A DNA stretch of 64,000 nucleotides from Nitrospirillum iridis (GCF_014205765.1 NZ_JACIIZ010000014.1:143606-207605), one strand, 5' to 3'; positions 1 through 9,031 are shown, counted from the stretch's first letter. Numbers and translations are program-made. The notes: generated from the sequence alone by a model not told the origin.

Positions 1-169
1 TTCCAGCCTTTCTCGAACTGCCATTCGGGCGAATTATAGCACGGAAGGAACGGGTGTCCCGCTCAGCGCCGTGATCTAATCTATGTTACCCTCTCGTATC
101 CATGCCGGGGAACACACCCCATCGGCATGGTCGGGGCCGGGGGGCACCACCGCATCGAAGGGACGCGCG

Positions 170-1090
170 ATGCCACACGACTTCCATACCCCTGTCCCGC
201 GACAGGGTCGCCCGCGGCGGCCTCTCCCATGGCGGGGCGCCGGTTGGCAGGACCGGATTGCCTCGCGCATGGGCCCCGCCCTGCGGATGGGCCGGGCGCT
301 GATCGTGGGCACGGCCCTGATATGGGGATCGACGGCGGTGGGTGCCAGTCCGGCACCGACCACGCCGCCCGACCTGGGCCCCGGTGCCGCGCCAGACACG
401 GCCACCATGCCCTACACGCCCGATACAACGGTGGAACAATCGCTGGACTTCACCGCCCATTACGGTCGGGACACGCCGCTGGGCCATCACCGCGTGACGG
501 TGGCCAAGGCCGCCAACGGCGACACCGTGGTTGATGTTGACATCAGCTTCGAAGCCAAGCTGTTGATGATCACCGCCTACCGCTATCACCACACCAGCCA
601 TGAGGTCTGGCATGATGGCCGGCTGAAATCGCTGGAAAGCAGCACCCACGACAATGGGGACACCGACTGGGTGAAAGGACACGCGGTCGCCGACGGTTTC
701 GCGGTGGAAAGCTCCCGCGGGACGGTAATGGCGCCGGCCGACATCCTCCCCACCAGCTACTGGAACCCGTCGACGCCGCAGGCCACACGCTTGCTGGACA
801 CCATCCGGGGCGTGGTCATGGACGTGAAGGTGGACCGCAAGGGGACGGAGACCATCCAGGCGGGCAACGGCACCGTCACCGCCACCCACTATTCCCTGGG
901 CTTCGTCACCAACCCGCCACCGGCGACCAGCCGGGTGGACTTCTGGTACGACGATTCCGGCCACTGGCTGAAGCTGGCCTTCCATGCCCGGGGCCACGAC
1001 GTCGCCTATGCGCTGCAGGGCACACCGCCGGGCAGCGCCTTGGTGGCGGCCCCGGCCGGCACCACCACCATGCCGGCGCCGGAGAGATAG
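170..1090 (+). CDS. DUF6134 family secreted protein, function unknown
   Basis: This 306-residue protein has a hydrophobic stretch at about residues 39-57 ending in an Ala-rich signal-peptidase-like site (STAVGAS), so it is probably exported. The rest is a beta-rich domain with DFTAHYGRDTPLGHHRV, YRYHHTSHEVWHDGRL and a W-N-P-S segment, which I associate with the DUF6134 family of alphaproteobacteria. No enzymatic role is known to me. I chose the ATG at 170 because AAGGGA lies 7 bases upstream; an ATG at 269 would give a more normal, shorter signal peptide but has no visible ribosome binding site. It stands alone, with panC 66 bases downstream. The coding call is firm and the family name is moderately sure. 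Confidence 0.75.
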   Translation: MPHDFHTPVPRQGRPRRPLPWRGAGWQDRIASRMGPALRMGRALIVGTALIWGSTAVGASPAPTTPPDLGPGAAPDTATMPYTPDTTVEQSLDFTAHYGRDTPLGHHRVTVAKAANGDTVVDVDISFEAKLLMITAYRYHHTSHEVWHDGRLKSLESSTHDNGDTDWVKGHAVADGFAVESSRGTVMAPADILPTSYWNPSTPQATRLLDTIRGVVMDVKVDRKGTETIQAGNGTVTATHYSLGFVTNPPPATSRVDFWYDDSGHWLKLAFHARGHDVAYALQGTPPGSALVAAPAGTTTMPAPER

Positions 1091-1156
1091 GGGACGACAG
1101 GGGCCAGCGGGATTAGGCCTTGCCCGACATCGGCCGCCGCCGCTAAATGCGGGGCC

Positions 1157-2065
1157 ATGAGTACGGAGACCGCCGCCATGGCCCCGCCCCCCGCCCCACC
1201 CCTGGCCCCACCACTGGCCATCGTCCGCAGCCCGGCCGAGTTGCGCGCCCGCGTCGGCGCCTGGCGCAAGGAGGGCTTGGGCGTGGGCCTGGTGCCGACC
1301 ATGGGCGCGCTGCATGAGGGGCACCTCACCTTGGTGACCCGGGCGCGGGAGCTGGCCGACAGGGTGGTGGCCAGCGTCTTCGTGAACCCCACGCAGTTCG
1401 GCCCCAATGAGGACTTCAGCCGCTATCCCCGTGACGAGGCGGGCGATGCCCGGCTGCTGGCCGGCGCCGGCTGCGACCTACTATACGCCCCAGGGGTGGA
1501 GGCGATCTACCCGCCGGGCTTCACCACGACGGTGGATGTGGGTCCGGTGGCGGTGCCGCTGGAGGGTCATTTCCGCCCCGGGCATTTCCAGGGGGTGGCC
1601 ACGGTGGTGACCAAGCTGCTGCTGCAGGCCCTGCCCGACGTCGCCTGCTTCGGCCAGAAGGATTACCAGCAGCTGGCGGTCATCCGCCGTCTGGTGGCCG
1701 ACCTGGACATCCCGGTGCGTATCGAGGGCGTGGCCACGGTGCGCGAGGTCGATGGCCTGGCCCTGTCGTCGCGCAACCGCTATCTGTCGGCGGAGGAGCG
1801 GCGACAGGCCGTCACCATCAGCCGCGTGCTGCGCCACCTGCGCGACACCTTGGGCGACGGCAGCCAACCGGTGGCGCCGGCCATCACCGCCGCCGCCGAG
1901 ACGCTGACCGCCGCCGGCTTCACCCGCATCGACTACGTCGCCGTGGTCGACGCCGAGACCCTGGCGCCGCTGGAGCGTGTGGACCGCCCCGCCCGCGCCC
2001 TGGTCGCCGCCTTCCTGGGCCGCACCCGCCTGATCGACAACCTAGCGCTGGGGCCGGACGCCTGA
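1157..2065 (+). CDS. panC: pantothenate synthetase (pantoate--beta-alanine ligase)
   Basis: PanC joins pantoate and beta-alanine using ATP, the last step of pantothenate (coenzyme A precursor) synthesis in the cytoplasm. The 302-residue length is slightly above the usual 280 because of a Pro/Ala-rich N-terminal extension of about 20 residues. The HIGH-like nucleotide motif is present in VPTMGALHEGHL near residues 46-57, followed by VNPTQFGPNEDFSRYPR, GHFQGVATVV, FGQKDYQQL and the KMSKS-like loop LSSRNRYLS. The start at 1157 follows a GGGG run; an ATG at 1178 (residue 8) is the alternative. No panB neighbour is in the window. The gene ends 6 bases before the end of the convergent lipoprotein gene. 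Confidence 0.96.
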   Translation: MSTETAAMAPPPAPPLAPPLAIVRSPAELRARVGAWRKEGLGVGLVPTMGALHEGHLTLVTRARELADRVVASVFVNPTQFGPNEDFSRYPRDEAGDARLLAGAGCDLLYAPGVEAIYPPGFTTTVDVGPVAVPLEGHFRPGHFQGVATVVTKLLLQALPDVACFGQKDYQQLAVIRRLVADLDIPVRIEGVATVREVDGLALSSRNRYLSAEERRQAVTISRVLRHLRDTLGDGSQPVAPAITAAAETLTAAGFTRIDYVAVVDAETLAPLERVDRPARALVAAFLGRTRLIDNLALGPDA

Positions 2066-2071
2066 TCGCCC

Positions 2072-2413
2072 TTACGGAAGCAGCCGGCTGGTGGAGGTCG
2101 TAACCCAGCCCTGGGCCCGCATGCAGTCCAGCACGGCCTCATGCGCCGCCCCACCGGCATGCCAGTCGGAAATGGGATAGTCCCGCCCGGCATCCAGGTC
2201 GGCCAGACGGTCGGGGTCGTTGGCGGCCACGCACGCGCGCAAGGTTTCCGGAAAGTGCCGCTGCTTCTCGCGCACCAGGGCTTGCTGGGCCGCCAGCGAC
2301 GGCTGGTCCCGGGTCAACAGCGCCATGTCCACGTTCCAGCGCCGCCCGCCGGCGCAGGCGCCAAGCGCGAGGCAAGTCGCCAACACCACAATCCGCCGCA
2401 TTCGCTGTTTCAT
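2072..2413 (-). CDS. small predicted lipoprotein
   Basis: This is a 113-residue protein. Its N-terminus MKQRMRRIVVLATCLALGAC is a lipoprotein signal peptide with lipobox LGAC, so Cys20 would be lipidated and the mature part tethered to the outer or inner membrane. The mature domain is short, polar and partly helical, with two further cysteines (about residues 61 and 97). I do not recognise a family. It starts 5 bases after the permease gene stop on the same strand, so the two are probably co-transcribed. A second ATG at codon 5 is possible because AAAAGG sits almost on top of the first ATG. Its stop nearly touches panC from the other strand. Confidence 0.65.
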   Translation of the reverse strand: MKQRMRRIVVLATCLALGACAGGRRWNVDMALLTRDQPSLAAQQALVREKQRHFPETLRACVAANDPDRLADLDAGRDYPISDWHAGGAAHEAVLDCMRAQGWVTTSTSRLLP

Positions 2414-2418
2414 CCTTT

Positions 2419-3654
2419 TCAAACCACCGCGACATAACCCAGGGCCACCAGCCATACGGCGGCCAGCAGCAGGGATATCAGCGTCACCGGCACACCGCAG
2501 CGGGCATGGTCGCGGAAGCCCAGGGCGATGCCGGAGATCGCCGCCCGCTCCACCGTGATGATGTTGGCCAGGCTGCCCGGCAGCAGCAGGTTGCCGGCCA
2601 GGGTGGAAAACAGGGCGAGCGCGTAGAGCGCCCCCTCCGGCGGATGGGCCCACACCTTCATCAACAGCACCACGGCCGGCACATTGCCGATGGTGTTGCT
2701 GGCCAGGACGGAGAACCCCGCCACGAAGGGCAGCCGGTCCAGCGGCAGGCCCATGGCCGTCAGCTGATCCACCAGGCGCGTGGGCAAGCCGGTGTCGGCC
2801 AGGGCGCCCGTCAGGATGAACAGGCCGGCGAACAGGGCCAGCAGGTGCCAATCGACCAGCCCCAGCATGTCGCGGCTGGCGAAACGGCGGCTGATCAGCA
2901 TGCAGCCGGCGATACCCAGCACCGCCACGTCGCGGGGAAAGGGCGTGGTGAACACCACCAGCAGCACGCCCACGCCGATCAGGCCCTTGGCCAACTGCCA
3001 GGCGCCGGGCGCGCCCGGTGGCGGGGTGGGCGCCCCCTGGGGCTGGCCGTCCGTCAGCCGCCCGCGCCACACCCGTGCCACCACCAGATAGACGACGACC
3101 AGGGACAGCAAGGCCGGCACGCCGCAGGCCAGCAGGAAGCGCCAGAACCCCAGATGGCCCAGCTGGCCGATCAGGATGTTCTGCGGGTTGCCGATGACGG
3201 TGGCGGCGGAACCGGCATTGGCGGCACAGGCCAGCGCAATGAGATAAGGCCGGGCGTCCAGCCCCCGCGCCCGCAAACCCGCGCACAGCAAGGGCGTCAT
3301 GGCGAAGACGACGACGTCATTGGCCAGCAAGGCCGACAGACCGCCGGCCACGCCAACCACCGCGGCCAGCAGGGCCTCCGGCTTCCAGGGCACATTGGCC
3401 AGGCGCCAGGCGCACCAGTCGTAGAAGCCCGACAGCGCGAACTGCGCCGACAGAATCATCAGGCCCAGCAGGATGAACAGGGTGGGAAAGTCGATGGCCT
3501 TGATGGCCGCGCCTTCGGATACCGCGCCCGCCACCAGCAGGACGATGGCGCCCAGCATGGCGATGCCGGTGCGATCCACCTTCAGGCGCGGCAGATAGCC
3601 GATGGCCATGCCCAGATAGACGACGACGAAGGTGATCAGGATCAGCGGGGTCAT
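2419..3654 (-). CDS. SLC13/ArsB-NhaD-type anion permease
   Basis: A 411-residue integral membrane protein with about 10-11 hydrophobic segments throughout. It belongs to the ion transporter superfamily that includes ArsB, NhaD and the divalent-anion:sodium symporters. The two pseudo-symmetric signature regions are visible: LLANDVVVFAMTPL with GNPQNILIGQ in the first half, and SNTIGNVPAVVLL with LAGNLLLPGS in the second. The substrate cannot be read from sequence; arsenite, dicarboxylate, sulfate and Na+/H+ exchange all occur in the family. No arsenic genes are nearby, which argues weakly against ArsB. The start at 3654 was chosen because the protein then begins directly with the first membrane helix (MTPLILITFVVVYLG). 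Confidence 0.85.
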   Translation of the reverse strand: MTPLILITFVVVYLGMAIGYLPRLKVDRTGIAMLGAIVLLVAGAVSEGAAIKAIDFPTLFILLGLMILSAQFALSGFYDWCAWRLANVPWKPEALLAAVVGVAGGLSALLANDVVVFAMTPLLCAGLRARGLDARPYLIALACAANAGSAATVIGNPQNILIGQLGHLGFWRFLLACGVPALLSLVVVYLVVARVWRGRLTDGQPQGAPTPPPGAPGAWQLAKGLIGVGVLLVVFTTPFPRDVAVLGIAGCMLISRRFASRDMLGLVDWHLLALFAGLFILTGALADTGLPTRLVDQLTAMGLPLDRLPFVAGFSVLASNTIGNVPAVVLLMKVWAHPPEGALYALALFSTLAGNLLLPGSLANIITVERAAISGIALGFRDHARCGVPVTLISLLLAAVWLVALGYVAVV

Positions 3655-3788
3655 GGCGCCCAGCGCTACAGCGCCCCCACCCCCGCCGGCAAGCGGCAAA
3701 TGGGTCTAGGAAACCAGGCTGAGGGGGATTAGGCCGGAACCGCCGGCGCCTGGCGACGACCCTGGGGGCCCCACGAGGGGGCGGAAAC

Positions 3789-4652
3789 CTAAGCCGCCGC
3801 TTCCGCGTCCGTCTTGGGCCGGGCCTCGACCAGCATGTCCACCTGCATGCCTTCGCGCGCGGCGAAACACTCTTGCCACTCCAGCCGCGCCTCCGCCTCG
3901 ATCGCCTGCATGCGCACATCGTCATGATCGGGGTCGTGGTGGAACAGGCACAGGCGCCCCACATCGGCGGCGCGGGCCAGGCGCACGCCTTCCCGCCAGG
4001 TGGAATGGCCCCAGCCCCGGCGGCCGGCGAATTCATCATCAGTGTAGGAGCAGTCGTAGGCCACCAGATCCGCCCCCTGGATCAGGCCCAGGACGTTGGC
4101 GTCCATGCGATCGGGATCATGCTCGGTATCGGTGACGTAGCAGAAGCTGCGCCCGTCATAGTCGATGCGGTAACCGGTCCCGCCCCCGGGGTGGTTCAGC
4201 GGGGCGGTGCGCACGGTGATGCCGTCGCCCAAATCCAGCACGGCGCCGGGGCGGAAATCCTCGAACACCAGCGCTGCGCGCAGCTTCTGCAACGGCACGG
4301 GGAACAGGCAGGAATCCATGGGCTTTTCCATGACGGACTGGATGCAGTGCGCGCCTTGGCAGTGGCCCGCCATCACCCGCATGGAAAAGTCGGGGCAGTA
4401 GCACGGCTCGAAAAACGGGAAGCCGTTGATATGGTCGATGTGGGTGTGGGTCAGCAGCAAGGTGACATCATTGATGCCCCGCGCCCGCAGGCTCTTGCCC
4501 AGCGACCGCAAACCGGTGCCCGCGTCCAGTACGAGCGTGCGGGCGCCCGCCGTCACCTCGATGCAGCTGGTGTTGCCACCATACTCAAGATGACTGGCCA
4601 TCGGACAGGGGACAGTCCCGCGGACGCCCCAGAAGGTAACGGTGAAACCCAT
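3789..4652 (-). CDS. MBL-fold metallo-hydrolase
   Basis: This 287-residue cytoplasmic protein has the metallo-beta-lactamase fold. The metal-binding HxHxDH motif appears as THTHIDHING near residue 68. Further ligand candidates are NHPGG, the D of YVTDTEHDPD and a late His in LFHHDPDHDD. The N-terminus TFWGVRGTVPCP followed by YGGNTSCIEV is typical of a subgroup often annotated as phosphoribosyl 1,2-cyclic phosphodiesterase-like hydrolases. The exact substrate is unknown. The start at 4652 gives this conserved N-terminus directly. The gene is separated by 135 bases from the permease and by 196 bases from the cation transporter, so it may be its own transcription unit. Confidence 0.82.
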   Translation of the reverse strand: MGFTVTFWGVRGTVPCPMASHLEYGGNTSCIEVTAGARTLVLDAGTGLRSLGKSLRARGINDVTLLLTHTHIDHINGFPFFEPCYCPDFSMRVMAGHCQGAHCIQSVMEKPMDSCLFPVPLQKLRAALVFEDFRPGAVLDLGDGITVRTAPLNHPGGGTGYRIDYDGRSFCYVTDTEHDPDRMDANVLGLIQGADLVAYDCSYTDDEFAGRRGWGHSTWREGVRLARAADVGRLCLFHHDPDHDDVRMQAIEAEARLEWQECFAAREGMQVDMLVEARPKTDAEAAA

Positions 4653-4814
4653 AAACCACAGCCCCGAATTCCATCGCGGACAGGCTACGCTCCCCCTGGC
4701 GTACAGGTCTGTGACGGGTCGCACAGGAGGGGCGGCGCCTGCGCACAAGTGCACAGGGAATGTCAAGTGATGTTCGCCCCGCGAACGCGCAACCACACTT
4801 TAAGGGGTACCCAT

Positions 4815-4830
4815 CCCCGCGAGGGCGGGG
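4815..4830 (-). terminator. hairpin after the cation transporter gene
   Basis: A six-base-pair GC stem (CCCCGC/GCGGGG) with loop GAGG lies 19 bases past the cation transporter stop on the minus strand. No clear U-run follows, so this is a possible transcription end or mRNA-stabilising hairpin only. Confidence 0.35.
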
Positions 4831-4848
4831 TCTTGAAATGGGCGGATT

Positions 4849-5838
4849 TCAGCCCCGACGCGGCCGCAGACGATGGTCCAGCCGCTCATCGTCCAGCCCC
4901 GCCGGCTCCTGGTGGATGGTGACATCGGCGTTGGGGAAGGCGGCGCGCACGGATGATTCGATCTCATCGGTGATGGCGTGCGCCTCCAACAGGCTGAGAT
5001 GGCTGTCCAATTCCAGATGGAATTCGATGTGCTGGCCAAGCCCGGTTGAGCGGGTGCGCAGGTCATGCAAGCCCCGGGACGCGGGATGGGCATTCACCAG
5101 GTCGACCACCCGGGTCCGCTCCCCATCCGGCAATTCGCGGTCCATCAACACGTCCAGCGCCGTGCGCGAGATGCCCACCGCCCCCCACACCAGGAAGGCG
5201 GCGATGCCCAGGCCGAACAAGGGGTCCCAGAAAGCCTGGCCCGTCCAGTGACCCAGCAGCAGCGACACCATGACCGCGGCGTTCAACAGCATGTCGCCGC
5301 TGTAGTGCAGGCTGTCGGCACCGATGGCCAGGGAGGCCGTGCGGCGGACGACCCAGCGCTGGAACAGGACCAGCACCAGGGTGAGCGCGATGGCCACCGC
5401 CATGACCCACAGGCCCACGCTGATGTCGCCCACGGGCCGCGGCTCGAACAGGCGGCCCAGCGATTCGTAGCCCAGGAACAGGGCCGAACCGACGATGAAC
5501 GCGGACTGGATCAGGGCCGCCAGCGGCTCCGCCTTGCCATGGCCGAAGCGGAAGGCGAAGTCCGGCGGCTTCAGGGCCCGGGCCACGCTGATCAGGGTGA
5601 CGACGGAGGCCAGGGCGTCGACGCTGCTGTCGATCAGGGACGACAGGATGCTGACGGAGTTGGTGGAGAGGTAGGCGCCGAACTTGCCGGCGATCAGCAG
5701 GGCGGCAACGGTCACGCTGGCGTAGGTCGCGGCCCGGCGCAAACGGCCGTCCGGATCCCGGGCGGAGTCGCCGTCAGGCGTTTGCGCCTGCGACGCGCCG
5801 GGTTCCGGCTCGCGTTCCAGCTTGACCGACATCATCAT
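4849..5838 (-). CDS. cation diffusion facilitator (CDF) family transporter
   Basis: A 329-residue inner-membrane transporter expected to export divalent metals such as Zn2+ or Fe2+ by proton exchange. Membrane helices cover about residues 38-220. The transport-site segments are SSLIDSSVDALASVVTL (helix II, with the metal Asp residues), FRFGHGKAEPLAAL and ADSLHYSGDMLLNA (helix V, HxxxD). The C-terminal cytosolic dimerisation domain contains HDLRTRSTG and IEFHLELD. The start ATG overlaps the pdxH stop as ATGA, so translation is probably coupled; two more ATG codons follow immediately. It resembles FieF/YiiP, but metal choice cannot be settled from sequence alone. Confidence 0.9.
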   Translation of the reverse strand: MMMSVKLEREPEPGASQAQTPDGDSARDPDGRLRRAATYASVTVAALLIAGKFGAYLSTNSVSILSSLIDSSVDALASVVTLISVARALKPPDFAFRFGHGKAEPLAALIQSAFIVGSALFLGYESLGRLFEPRPVGDISVGLWVMAVAIALTLVLVLFQRWVVRRTASLAIGADSLHYSGDMLLNAAVMVSLLLGHWTGQAFWDPLFGLGIAAFLVWGAVGISRTALDVLMDRELPDGERTRVVDLVNAHPASRGLHDLRTRSTGLGQHIEFHLELDSHLSLLEAHAITDEIESSVRAAFPNADVTIHQEPAGLDDERLDHRLRPRRG

Positions 5839-6449
5839 GGATAAAGGCGTTCCGTCGTCCAGCCCGTGTCATCAGCGGCGCGACTATACGCCAGGCGGTC
5901 GTGCAAACGGAACTCCCGATCCTGCCAGAACTCCATCCGCAACGGCGTGACGCGGTAGCCCGACCAATGCGGCGGGCGGGGGATGTCGCCGTCGCCGAAG
6001 CGCGCCGTCTCTTCCGCCACCCGGCGCTCCAGGGTGGCGCGGCTGTCCAGCGGCTGTGACTGCGCCGACGCCCAGGCGCCGATCTGGCTGCCCCGGGGGC
6101 GCACGGCGTAATACTCGTCCGCCTCCCGCGCCGTCACGGGCGCCACATGGCCGTCCACTCGCACCTGGCGGCGCAGGGTCTTCCAATGGAAGCACAGGCC
6201 GGCCACCGGGTTGGCCGCCAATTCGCGGCCCTTGCGGCTGAGGGTGTTGGTGTAGAAGACGAAGCCGCCCTCATCCACCCCCTTCAGCAGCACGATGCGG
6301 GCCGCCGGGATGCCATCGGCGCCGATGGTCGCCAGCGACATGGCGTTGGGGTCGTTGGGTTCGGTGCGGGAAGCCTCCTCCAGCCAGGTCTGGAACAGCG
6401 CGAAAGGGTCGGGTGCGACAACAAAATCCATGGTGGTAATCCGTGTCAT
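5835..6449 (-). CDS. pdxH: pyridoxamine 5'-phosphate oxidase
   Basis: PdxH is the FMN-dependent oxidase that converts pyridoxine or pyridoxamine 5'-phosphate to pyridoxal phosphate, the cofactor used by several enzymes in this window (PabC, SufS, threonine aldolase). The 204-residue length fits the family. Visible motifs are PNAMSLATIGADGIPAAR, VLLKGVDEGGFVFYTN, SRKGRELAANP, GSQIGAWASAQS and the C-terminal EFWQDREFRLHDRL with the substrate-binding RxHDR segment. The start at 6449 (MTRITTMDF) has only a weak ribosome binding site; an ATG at 6431 is also plausible. It is the first gene of a two-gene operon with the cation transporter. Confidence 0.94.
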   Translation of the reverse strand: MTRITTMDFVVAPDPFALFQTWLEEASRTEPNDPNAMSLATIGADGIPAARIVLLKGVDEGGFVFYTNTLSRKGRELAANPVAGLCFHWKTLRRQVRVDGHVAPVTAREADEYYAVRPRGSQIGAWASAQSQPLDSRATLERRVAEETARFGDGDIPRPPHWSGYRVTPLRMEFWQDREFRLHDRLAYSRAADDTGWTTERLYP

Positions 6450-6708
6450 AGATATGCCGGAATTGCCGCCCACCATACGCCACACTACATCGTTGTCCAC
6501 GAAGGACGCCGCATGGACGACCCGCACGAATCCGTATGAATTTGAGGCCGATCAATTGCCCCAGATCATTGGCAGCGTGCGCCGCACCGTATGCCGTTAG
6601 CACGGGCACCGGGCGGATGGGTTGGCAAGAATGCGAGACCGGGTTACGGAAGACACCAAGGCGGCCGGTGACGGCCGGCCTCAAGGAGAGGAAGAAGGAC
6701 TACCAACC

Positions 6709-7179
6709 ATGAAGAAAGTCATCGTCGCGTTGATGGCGTCGAGCGTTCTGTTGAGCGCCTGCGACACCACGGGGGGCAAGAACCAGACAGTGGGCATGCT
6801 GGGCGGTGCCGCCGCCGGCGGCCTGATCGGCTCGCAGTTCGGCCACGGCGGCGGCAAGCTGGCGATGACCGGCCTGGGCGTGCTGCTGGGTGGCCTGGCC
6901 GGCAGTTCCATCGGCAAGCGCATGGACGAGGCCGACCGCGCCGCCATGGAGCGCAACACCCAGATGGCCTACACCGCCCCGGTCGGCCAGCCCATCGTCT
7001 GGAACAACCCCAACAACGACCACCAGGTGGTTGTGACCCCGGTGCGCGACGGCACGCGCAGCGACGGCTCCTATTGCCGCGAATTCCAGCAGACCATCGT
7101 CGTCGGTGGCGAAAAGCAGCAGGGCTATGGCACCGCCTGCCGCCAGCCGGACGGCAGCTGGAAGATCGTCAGCGACTGA
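6709..7179 (+). CDS. glycine-zipper outer-membrane lipoprotein (17-kDa surface antigen type)
   Basis: A 156-residue lipoprotein. The N-terminus MKKVIVALMASSVLLSAC ends in a lipobox with Cys18. A glycine-zipper membrane segment follows (LGGAAAGGLIGSQFG and GLGVLLGGLAGSSIGKRMD, residues 33-72), then a C-terminal domain with YCREFQQTIVVGG and YGTACRQPDGSWKI. This layout is that of the RT0821/Lpp0805 and rickettsial 17-kDa antigen group, thought to sit in the outer membrane. The start is fixed by a purine-rich AAGGA nine bases upstream of 6709. It is divergent from pdxH and followed at once by a strong terminator, so it is monocistronic. Confidence 0.88.
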   Translation: MKKVIVALMASSVLLSACDTTGGKNQTVGMLGGAAAGGLIGSQFGHGGGKLAMTGLGVLLGGLAGSSIGKRMDEADRAAMERNTQMAYTAPVGQPIVWNNPNNDHQVVVTPVRDGTRSDGSYCREFQQTIVVGGEKQQGYGTACRQPDGSWKIVSD

Positions 7180-7211
7180 CAGCGTTTCGGGTCCCTCCGA
7201 TACCGTTCTTG

Positions 7212-7244
7212 AACCCCCGGCCGCCCGCTCGCGGCCGGGGGTTT
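7212..7244 (+). terminator. rho-independent terminator
   Basis: A perfect 13-bp inverted repeat (7212-7224 with 7231-7243, loop CCGCTC) ends in GGGGGTTTG. It lies 32 bases after the glycine-zipper lipoprotein stop and should terminate that transcript. Confidence 0.85.
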
Positions 7245-7348
7245 GTCGTTGGGGCGGCGCGCGCCCGGAATAGCCGGGTCCCGCACGCTTGAAGCTATGC
7301 GGCGGTTGCGCATATTGTGGGGGCAGACAGGCAATAGATAGTGCGACC

Positions 7349-8239
7349 ATGCGCGATCCCTACCAAATCCTTGGCGTCGGCCGCAGCGCCAGTGCTGAGG
7401 ACATCAAGCAGGCGTATCGCCGCCTAGCCAAGCAGTTCCACCCGGACCTGAACCCGGGGCGGGCCGATATCGAGCTGAAGTTCAAGGAAGCCAACGGCGC
7501 CTACAGCCTGTTGTCGGACCCGGACAAGCGCGCCCGCTATGACCGGGGCGAAATCGACGCCAGCGGGGCGGAGCGGCCCGACCGCTCCTTCCGCCGGGCC
7601 TATGCCGGCGCCGGCCGGCCGGGCGACTTCGATTTCGAGGACGATCCCTTCGCCGACATCTTCGGCGCCGCCCGCAAACGCACCAGCGGCGTGAAGGCGC
7701 GCGGCAGTGACGTCGCCTACTCCGTCACCGTGCCCTTCACCGAAGCCTGCCTGGGTTCCAAGCGGCGCCTGGCCCTGTCCACGGGCAAAAGCATCGACAT
7801 CAACATCCCCCCCGGCACCCAGGACCAGCAGAAGCTGCGCCTGAAGGGCCAGGGCTTGGCGGGATTGGGCGGGGCGGGGGCCGGCGACGCCATCGTCGAA
7901 GTCCATGTCACCCCCCACCCCTACTTCGTGCGGCGGGAGGATGACATCCATCTGGATGTGCCCGTGACCCTGCATGAGGCGCTGCTGGGCGCCACCATCA
8001 AGGTGCCGACGCTGGATGGCGCGGTGCAGGTGAAGGTGCCCAAGACCGCGAACTCCGGCACCACCCTCCGCCTGAAGGGCAAGGGTGTCGCCAATCCCGA
8101 GCGCGGCACCCAGGGCGACCAATATGTGAAGCTGACCGTCGTCCTGCCCGATCGGCCGGATGCCGAATTGCAGGCCTTCATCGAGAAGTGGGCCAAGACC
8201 CACGACTACGATGTGCGGCGCAAGGCGGGCCTGGCGTGA
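7349..8239 (+). CDS. DnaJ/CbpA-type co-chaperone without zinc finger
   Basis: A 296-residue J-domain protein that would stimulate the ATPase of DnaK. Residues 1-66 form the J domain with YQILGVGRSASAEDIKQAYR and the essential HPD tripeptide in FHPDLNP. A Gly/Phe-containing linker follows (DFDFEDDPFADIF). There is no CxxCxGxG zinc-finger region; the protein passes directly into the two beta-sandwich peptide-binding domains (PGTQDQQKLRLKGQG, VTLHEALLGATIKVPTLDG, LRLKGKGV). This matches CbpA-type DnaJ proteins rather than canonical DnaJ, which is usually beside dnaK. The start at 7349 gives the standard MRDPYQILGV N-terminus. A bidirectional terminator separates it from the convergent hydrolase gene. 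Confidence 0.92.
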   Translation: MRDPYQILGVGRSASAEDIKQAYRRLAKQFHPDLNPGRADIELKFKEANGAYSLLSDPDKRARYDRGEIDASGAERPDRSFRRAYAGAGRPGDFDFEDDPFADIFGAARKRTSGVKARGSDVAYSVTVPFTEACLGSKRRLALSTGKSIDINIPPGTQDQQKLRLKGQGLAGLGGAGAGDAIVEVHVTPHPYFVRREDDIHLDVPVTLHEALLGATIKVPTLDGAVQVKVPKTANSGTTLRLKGKGVANPERGTQGDQYVKLTVVLPDRPDAELQAFIEKWAKTHDYDVRRKAGLA

Positions 8240-8254
8240 CCGGCTGATCGCATG

Positions 8255-8292
8255 GAAAAGGGGCGGGCGCCATGATGGCCCCGCCCCTTTTC
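8255..8292. terminator. bidirectional terminator
   Basis: A 12-bp perfect stem (8255-8266 with 8281-8292) starts with GAAAAGG and ends with CCTTTTC. It therefore has a U-tract on either strand and can end both the CbpA-like gene and the convergent dienelactone hydrolase gene. Confidence 0.85.
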
Positions 8293-8315
8293 GTTTCCCG
8301 ATCCGGCTTGGTGGA

Positions 8316-8996
8316 TCAGGCGGCCCCGTTGGCGCGGAACAGGTCCAGCGTGCGGCGGCGCGCCAACTGCGCGTCTGCCAAGTCTGAATCCGGCCGGCCG
8401 TCATTGTTGAAGCCGTGGCCCGAGCGCTCATAGATGTGGACGGGCACCTCGGGATGGGTCTTGCCGATCACCTCGGCCACCTGGTCCGCCGGGATGTGCG
8501 GGTCCTTGCGGCCGAAATGGCAGATGACCGGGCAATTCAGGGTCAGGCCGGCCAGGGCGGTGACACCGCCACCATAGTAGCTGGCCGCGGCGGCCAGGCC
8601 CTGCACCTGCGCGGCGGCGCGCCAGGCGACGGTACCGCCGTAGCAATAGCCCACCAGGAAGACCGGCCCCTTGTCCTTCAGCGCGTCGACACAGGCCTGG
8701 ACGTCCGACACCGGGTTCTCCGCGCCGCTTTCCTGGGCGAACCTGCGCCCGACCTCGAAGCCCTGGGCGTCATGGCCGGCCAGGAAGCCCCGCATCTGGC
8801 GGTCGAACATGGACGGGGCGATGACCTCGAAGCCCTGTGCCGCCCAGCGGGCCACGTCGGCCTGCACATACTCATCCAGGCCGAAGATCTCCTGGATGAC
8901 GATGACGGCGCCCAGGCGCTGACCTTGCGGGTCGGCATGCAGGGCGGTGAATTCGAATCCGTCGATGCCGGACCGCAGCGTGATGGTCTTGGCCAT
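8316..8996 (-). CDS. dienelactone hydrolase family protein
   Basis: A 226-residue cytosolic alpha/beta hydrolase of the carboxymethylenebutenolidase type, which opens lactone rings in chlorocatechol-like pathways or acts on related esters. The nucleophile is a cysteine in GYCYGG (about residue 118). The acid is the Asp in FGRKDPHIP and the base is the His in ERSGHGF. The N-terminal VIVIQEIFGLDEYVQ with the conserved Glu-Ile-Phe-Gly is also typical. AGGAG five bases upstream supports the ATG at 8996. No catechol-degradation genes are nearby, so the physiological substrate is unknown; many genomes carry such stand-alone copies. Confidence 0.9.
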   Translation of the reverse strand: MAKTITLRSGIDGFEFTALHADPQGQRLGAVIVIQEIFGLDEYVQADVARWAAQGFEVIAPSMFDRQMRGFLAGHDAQGFEVGRRFAQESGAENPVSDVQACVDALKDKGPVFLVGYCYGGTVAWRAAAQVQGLAAAASYYGGGVTALAGLTLNCPVICHFGRKDPHIPADQVAEVIGKTHPEVPVHIYERSGHGFNNDGRPDSDLADAQLARRRTLDLFRANGAA

Positions 8997-9031
8997 GTCC
9001 GCTCCTTCGCTCGGGTGGGGGTGTCGGGGAT

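Noticed and set aside
2419..3654. Arsenite efflux protein ArsB
   Set aside because: The fold is shared, but there is no arsR, arsC or arsA nearby, so only the broader permease family is supported.
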